Origin: Hsuehochloa calcarea
Taxonomy: Eukaryota; Streptophyta; Magnoliopsida; Poales; Poaceae
NCBI GenBank assembly: GCA_036346395.1
Contig: CM070599.1
Location: 23,737,232-23,801,231 of the forward strand
DNA length: 64,000 bases
Direction of reading: 5' to 3'
Below are positions 59,289 to 64,000 of this stretch, piece by piece. Numbering within the stretch: position 1 is the first letter of the stretch; every line of letters starts with the position of its first letter. The position numbers and the translations under genes were made by a program. Below the pieces are notes generated by a model that saw only the letters and a program-made list of their open reading frames with translations, had not been told where the DNA came from and did no database searches.

Positions 59289-62130
59289 ATGGTCGAGGAA
59301 TATCGAATTGCTCAGGGCCGATCGACCATCACGGAGGTCAGTGACCTTGGGGTCCCTCCGAGTCCCCCAGAGAAGCGGCGAGATTCCGACCATCCGCGGA
59401 TACTTGCAAGGAACGAGTCCCTATCACCACACCAAAGTGGAAGTGTCCGACAGATGATCGAGAGGCGTCATGTGGGAAGACCTTAAAGACAAGTTCACTA
59501 TCCTGTAGAACACATGGCACACATGCAACGGCATGCGTTGTTTCGATGTGTCACGCGTGGAGGACCTTCAAGAGCATTCTTGTCACGCAAAGACGTGAAC
59601 AAGAGTGAGACACCTTCACTAAGTTTCCATTCTTGACGCTGGAAACATGGGACGCCTTTGTGGCTATGAAAACGACTGACGAATTTAAGAAGCAAGTGCG
59701 CGCACAAAGCAATCCAGCACGAAACACTCACCCCATTGCACTCAAGACCATTGGTACGCTGCCTAAAACCCCGCAATGGGAGGCGGAGGAGGAGAATCTA
59801 TTTCACGATATTACACCGCGTTCCCTAAGCCGTTAAAAGCGAGGGCAAAAGTCTCGCCTCGATGGCGCGCTCTTTCACAAACCCTACGGACCAGAAGTGA
59901 CCCAACGTGGTGGTAAATATGTCGAACTACCTAGTTGTTTATAAGTCCATAACTTCATAGTATCTATAATAACATGATGACCTCTTGCGTGGAATTGATT
60001 GCCCAAAGTTCAAGGCTCCTTCCAAGCACACAGGAGAAGGATATACTATCTACGGCCCTAGGAAACAAGAAGCACCCTGTCGCACGCGAGGCAAGGGGGT
60101 TAACGTACCTTGGCTACATGGATTCGCAGACGACTACTACATGTATAGAAGTAGGAAGAGATCTAAGGCCGAGTACGACGATGGGTTGGAACTGCTAAAA
60201 CAACAATTTCAAGGACAGATAGCAAGTTTGCAGGATCAATCAATCAAGTACTCGCAACGATGCCGCAAGCCGCCTGCTATTGCGGGAACCACCTCCTCGA
60301 CATCGGAGTAGTGTCGCGCCCACGCATAATTTTGAACGTGATTTACGACCAATTACCGATAGACGACATTAAGGTAATGTACATCTATGGAGTGCACCAA
60401 AGATAGACCTATAGGACGCCTTAGCTAATCGGTATCGCTTTGTAGGAGCCAACGGCATGCAAGCTCCAATCGAGGTTAGTTGGGTCCATTCCTATTGAGG
60501 CTAGGTCGGGATGGTGCATCCATACCGAGGATGAGGGCAAGGCAAAGACGGTGTCCAGTGGCGCATGGTTACGCTGTGGTGGAGGTGGACATGGTACATG
60601 AACATTTCATGGCCGTCCCACTAGAGATTTGCCCGAACGAAGAGATAACAACACTAGGGGATGCTCAGTACGCTTTTATCCAAAGGGCCCAAGATGGACA
60701 TCGCCCCGACCCAAAGAAGGCAACAATCTCGACGAGACCATTCCTCTCCAACGGACCCTCCATGACTCCACCTCACATTTCGCCTCGTAAGGCCACCTCA
60801 TTGGTTCCGTGGAGAAGACGCCAAGGAACAAGACAAGCGTGCTACCGTGACGGTTCCCGAAGTCGCCTCGCAGAAGACGCGCCAATCGTTAAGGTCAAAT
60901 CGAAATCGACGAACATTAAGTCGCCTCCCAAGTCCCGTAAGTCCGGAAGTACTCCATCGGAAAACCGCAGTGCCCTAACGCACAATTAGCCCGCTACCGG
61001 ATTTGCTTGTCGGGCTTTGTATGCCCGGTACCGCGGAAGACCGGAAAGAAGGGGTGCGACATCGAATCACCGCCGCATACAAGGATGATCATTTCTTCAA
61101 CGGGACGGGCAACTTCGTCGTGGGCTTCAACGACTTATTCAACCTATTCAACCTAGAAGCCCTCGACGCCTCGCTTCTACGATGTTGGACACTGTAAGTG
61201 TGTACAATCAAGTTCTACATTCACGTAATACCGATAAATATCGCAACTCATTGCTTATGTATAGATACATGATGAAAATGCCCGAAGGGCGAGAACCGTG
61301 GGTTTCTCGACCCACATGTGGTATCTATGCAAACCATCAAAGCAGACCTGACCTTCGTCGAGAACTACATAACGGCGGCATTGCTTCTTCAGACCCACAA
61401 GAACTACATACTGGTGCCCTACAACCAAGGGTAAGTGCTTCACTATTTGCTATACAAATTTCATTTGTACTTAGGTTTAATGACTATAGCGACATACATG
61501 AGTAGGTACCACTGGATCCTTTTAGTCATTATACCCAGGAGGAACTATGTGATATATCTTGATTCGCTAGTCAGAAACAATCACGACTTCAGCATTCTGC
61601 AAGGAATACTCGACAAGTATGCTCATTTCCTCCATACATATCTCTATTGTAGTCTTCCTTCGTTTGAAATGCCCGAGGATAACTTTCTTCAATCATGTAG
61701 TTCGTTCATCTCCTATGTTAGCCAACAAGGAAAATACAATGGATCCAGTGCCCAACTAACACACAGGATGAAATTTTCGGTACGCGCTACAACACAATAA
61801 TCCTATATCATACTTCATAATAATATGTCTTCAACTGACTATACGTATATATGTAATTCTATTTTTGCAGTGCCGCCAGCAAAAAAATGATGAGCTATGT
61901 GCATTCTACGTTTGCCATCATATGGAGAAAATCATGAGTGCTAAGATGAAGAATCCCGAGGTTTGTCAATCTCGAAATAATTATTTTCTAATTGTAAATT
62001 TAAATATATACGCTTACCATTTTTCTTAACCTAGCGACAGGGCTTGATAATATATTTAGATGGACTCGCTGTACACGATATCGCGACGCTCGAGGAAGCT
62101 ATGCGCCTTTATCATGTCGTAAATAGTTAA
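59289..62130 (+). pseudogene. second CACTA gene with Ulp1-like (C48) protease domain, frameshifted
   Basis: The N-terminal half resembles the plant En/Spm transposase-associated family (PF03004-like): TLETWDAFVAMKTTDEFKK (59635), the NPARNTHP and PQWEAEEENLF blocks, then RTRGKGV.VPWLHGF and YYMYRSRKRSKAEYDDG (60080-60180) and a Gln-rich coil. The C-terminal half is a Ulp1-type cysteine protease fold: HWILLVI (His at 61510-61512), YLDSL (Asp at 61561-61563, 17 residues later), a Gln at 61877-61879 and CAFYVCHHMEK (Cys at 61898-61900), after an intron ending TTTGCAG at 61870. The stop is at 62128-62130. The catalytic His, Asp, Gln and Cys are all present though the frame shifts before them. Such domains occur in some plant CACTA and Mutator-like elements; their role in transposition is unsettled. 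The start is uncertain. Confidence 0.72.
61510..61900 (+). other. C48/Ulp1 catalytic residues
   Basis: His 61510, Asp 61561, Gln 61877 and Cys 61898 (first base of each codon) in the order and context H-W...L-D-S...Q...L-C-A-F-Y-V-C typical of SUMO-protease-like C48 peptidases. An intron of about 90 bp separates the Asp and Cys segments. Confidence 0.7.
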
Positions 62131-62330
62131 CAAAGGAGAGTTTCACGCCATCGCGACCCGTAGTTTCACGCAAATAACTGACTCAATTGTAATCCAATTG
62201 TAACTATAGCGACAATACTTCAACAAATTCGATCTTTTGTAATTTATTTTGAGTAATGATCACTTTGAGTTGTCAACAATTGATTATCTATGATGTATCC
62301 GTTTTTGTACATGCTTGTTTTCAGAGGGCA

Positions 62331-62356
62331 TGGCTAGCAATTCCTGAGACTAGCCA
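62331..62356. repeat. conserved hairpin before 3' subterminal array
   Basis: TGGCTAG (62331-62337) pairs with CTAGCCA (62350-62356) around a loop containing TTCCTGAG. It is the counterpart of the hairpin at 41044-41083. Confidence 0.65.
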
Positions 62357-62727
62357 AAAAATAGCAAAAATGTAGTTTGGATGACTCACTACCACAGACG
62401 GTTTTTTGTTGAAACCGTCGTGATATTTCTAGTATCACGAGACGGTTTTAAACATAACCGTCTGTGATATCTACTTATCACGACGGTTTTTAATTAAAAT
62501 CGTTCTGGTGATATCTACTTATCACAAACGGTTTTAATTGAAACCGTCTGTGATACTAGCCTTCACAGACGGTTTGAACAAAAACCGTCTGTGATATTAG
62601 TATCACACGGTTTGAAGCGCCTGTGATAACTTCTTGTTATCACAGACGAACAAATATAGACGGTTCGGAAATCGTCTGTGATGACGGTTCTGAACCGTTT
62701 GTGATGACGTGTTCGGTAGTAGTGGCA

Positions 62728-64000
62728 GTTCGAGCTAGAAACGTTGCGGGGATAGGTAGATAACACAAGTGTCTCTGCATGAAAGAGAGAATGGTCAACA
62801 CTTGTTTCTTGTAGCATGGTAACATTTGTTCGACATGACAGATAATCGAAGCAGTTGTCGTGGGACAAGTAGAGTCCCATCCGAGCTTTAGGTACTAAGA
62901 TCTCTAAGGTGATAGCCTTATTAAACCGAGTCGCCGAGACTGTAGCATAGTTGTGGTGCTATCGCCTGATGATATGATTAATTTGTTCATATCCTTGACG
63001 TATGTCTCGATTCACATGCGAATGAGTCAGACTTACGTTTCCGGGATAGGTGTGAACATCTATGACCTTTGCTCACTACACAGTTGTCTCTATTCGCCTA
63101 TGCAGTATTTGAGAATAACACTTCAAGACCTTTGCAATGCACTATACCGGTGTACCATATAAATCAGTTAGTATCACATTATATTTTAACAAATTCGTAA
63201 TTGCAGTATGGTACTTTTAGTTGAGTACATTTGAAATCGACATTATGTTAATTAATCAAATTGTCAAATCAGATACAAGTCATAGTGACTTGAACACATT
63301 CAATGTCAATATTGCACATCAGTCTGTATTCAATCTAATCAAACAATTAGCAATACCAATAAATTCACAACATTCAGTCAGCACGTAAATATGGCTACGA
63401 AAATGAATTGCATCGAATTAGTGATATTCTAACAAGCGAGATTACATATGCTCGGGCAGATAACATGCATACACTAGCATTTCCGATCCAGTGATTGCTA
63501 GTAGGCAAATCCCGTCATGCTAAATGCGCAGTTGATAGATGCATAAACAACCGACCAGGTGGAGATTGCAGGCTGCTGGTCGTGCCAGAGTGCAGTCATT
63601 GCGGTGCATCTGGCTTGGGTCTTGGATTCAGGTTTGCTTGGCTGATATGTGTCATGCGTTGGTTAATGTGCATGCTGTTATCAATCGAGTGCTATTCAAA
63701 TTCATCATATTATGAAATCTAAATCTAATACTAACTCAATTTATAAATCTACATTTATATGAATCATTTCAATTTTCATAAATTTCATAGATATATATGG
63801 ATTTAATTTAATTTAATTATATTTTATCATTTCATATTTCATGTCTGTATAAGAACAATTAGTGATTAAGAGCTTGTTGCATTAAATGTTACAAGAACTA
63901 GTTAAGATCACATAAATTAAATAACTAATCAAGTTATTTGCATGAACCTAAGAACAAAACATAATGTCAATTGATTGAAACTAAATTACGCAATGTGGAT
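62728..64000. other. AT-rich intergenic sequence
   Basis: No TE terminus, protein domain or RNA gene recognised. The short frames (62953-63162; 63495-63722) show no family. Confidence 0.45.

Larger units (their letters stand above)
53520..62724 (+). mobile_element. complete 9.2-kb CACTA (En/Spm) element, TSD GCA
   Basis: It begins CACTACTACAAAACAGG and, read inward from 62724, CACTACTACCGAACACG; GCA flanks both sides (53517-53519 and 62725-62727). CACAGACGGTT / CACGAGCGGTT motifs fill both subterminal regions (53550-53860; 62395-62710). It carries both CACTA genes in the usual order: tnp2 with a TATA-driven leader, then a second gene ending in a Ulp1-like protease domain. An extra block of the subterminal motif lies between the genes (57716-57920). 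Both genes are frameshifted as given. Its 5' end matches the minus-strand 5' end of the element at 38288-40319. Confidence 0.95.

Overview
The window is nuclear DNA of a grass (Poaceae), probably a panicoid. That inference rests on TE families I recognise: CACTA elements with TTTGCCGAGTG-type subterminal repeats, CACTA elements with CACAGACGGTT-type repeats, a BARE/Angela-like copia LTR, and several long LTRs that begin TGTAACATcc. I see no intact host gene, tRNA, rRNA or CRISPR array. It looks like repeat-dense, probably heterochromatic, intergenic sequence built from nested transposable elements. Many boundaries can be fixed to the base from target-site duplications (TSDs).

Layout. 1-10636: a minus-strand solo LTR (231-6085, TSD GGCAA) with a second, plus-strand LTR nested in it (1387-3891); a truncated minus-strand LTR (about 7096-8602); then a short low-copy stretch carrying a first-exon-like fragment of the Mediator subunit MED16 (about 9580-9741). 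10637-14882: a plus-strand solo LTR, TSD ATCCG. 14931-15619: a 689-bp non-autonomous CACTA element, TSD CCT. 16914-35890: a giant CACTA element, TSD TAT. It starts with an inverted duplication of its own 5' end, carries a broken tnp2 transposase gene (21425-24941) and a broken second gene (25086-27223), and is split by a complete 7,850-bp copia retrotransposon (27298-35147, TSD ACTAG) that has gag but no pol. 37770-41411: a small CACTA element (TSD ATT) holding a second one (38288-40319, TSD TTT), which has captured exon 2 of an R2R3-MYB gene and contains a foldback minisatellite. 41415-46131: LTR remnants. 46132-53430: the inside of a large retroelement with a Transposase_28-type gag-like ORF, two minisatellites and a nested BARE/Angela-like solo LTR (50506-52102). 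53520-62724: a complete 9.2-kb CACTA element (TSD GCA) with tnp2 and a second gene ending in a Ulp1-like (C48) protease domain. 62725-64000: AT-rich sequence with nothing I recognise.

How the parts relate. The 9.2-kb element shares its 5' terminal sequence with the MYB-carrying element at 38288-40319, and part of its 3' region with the 37770-41411 element. It is therefore the natural autonomous-type relative of both. The TTTGCCGAG elements at 14931-15619 and 16914-35890 form a second such pair.

Caveat on reading frames. Every TE gene here is broken by small indels. The two LTRs of the copia element agree almost completely except in homopolymers and at CG-rich GGTCCGACC motifs. That pattern suggests residual long-read consensus error, so 'pseudogene' calls may overstate the real decay.
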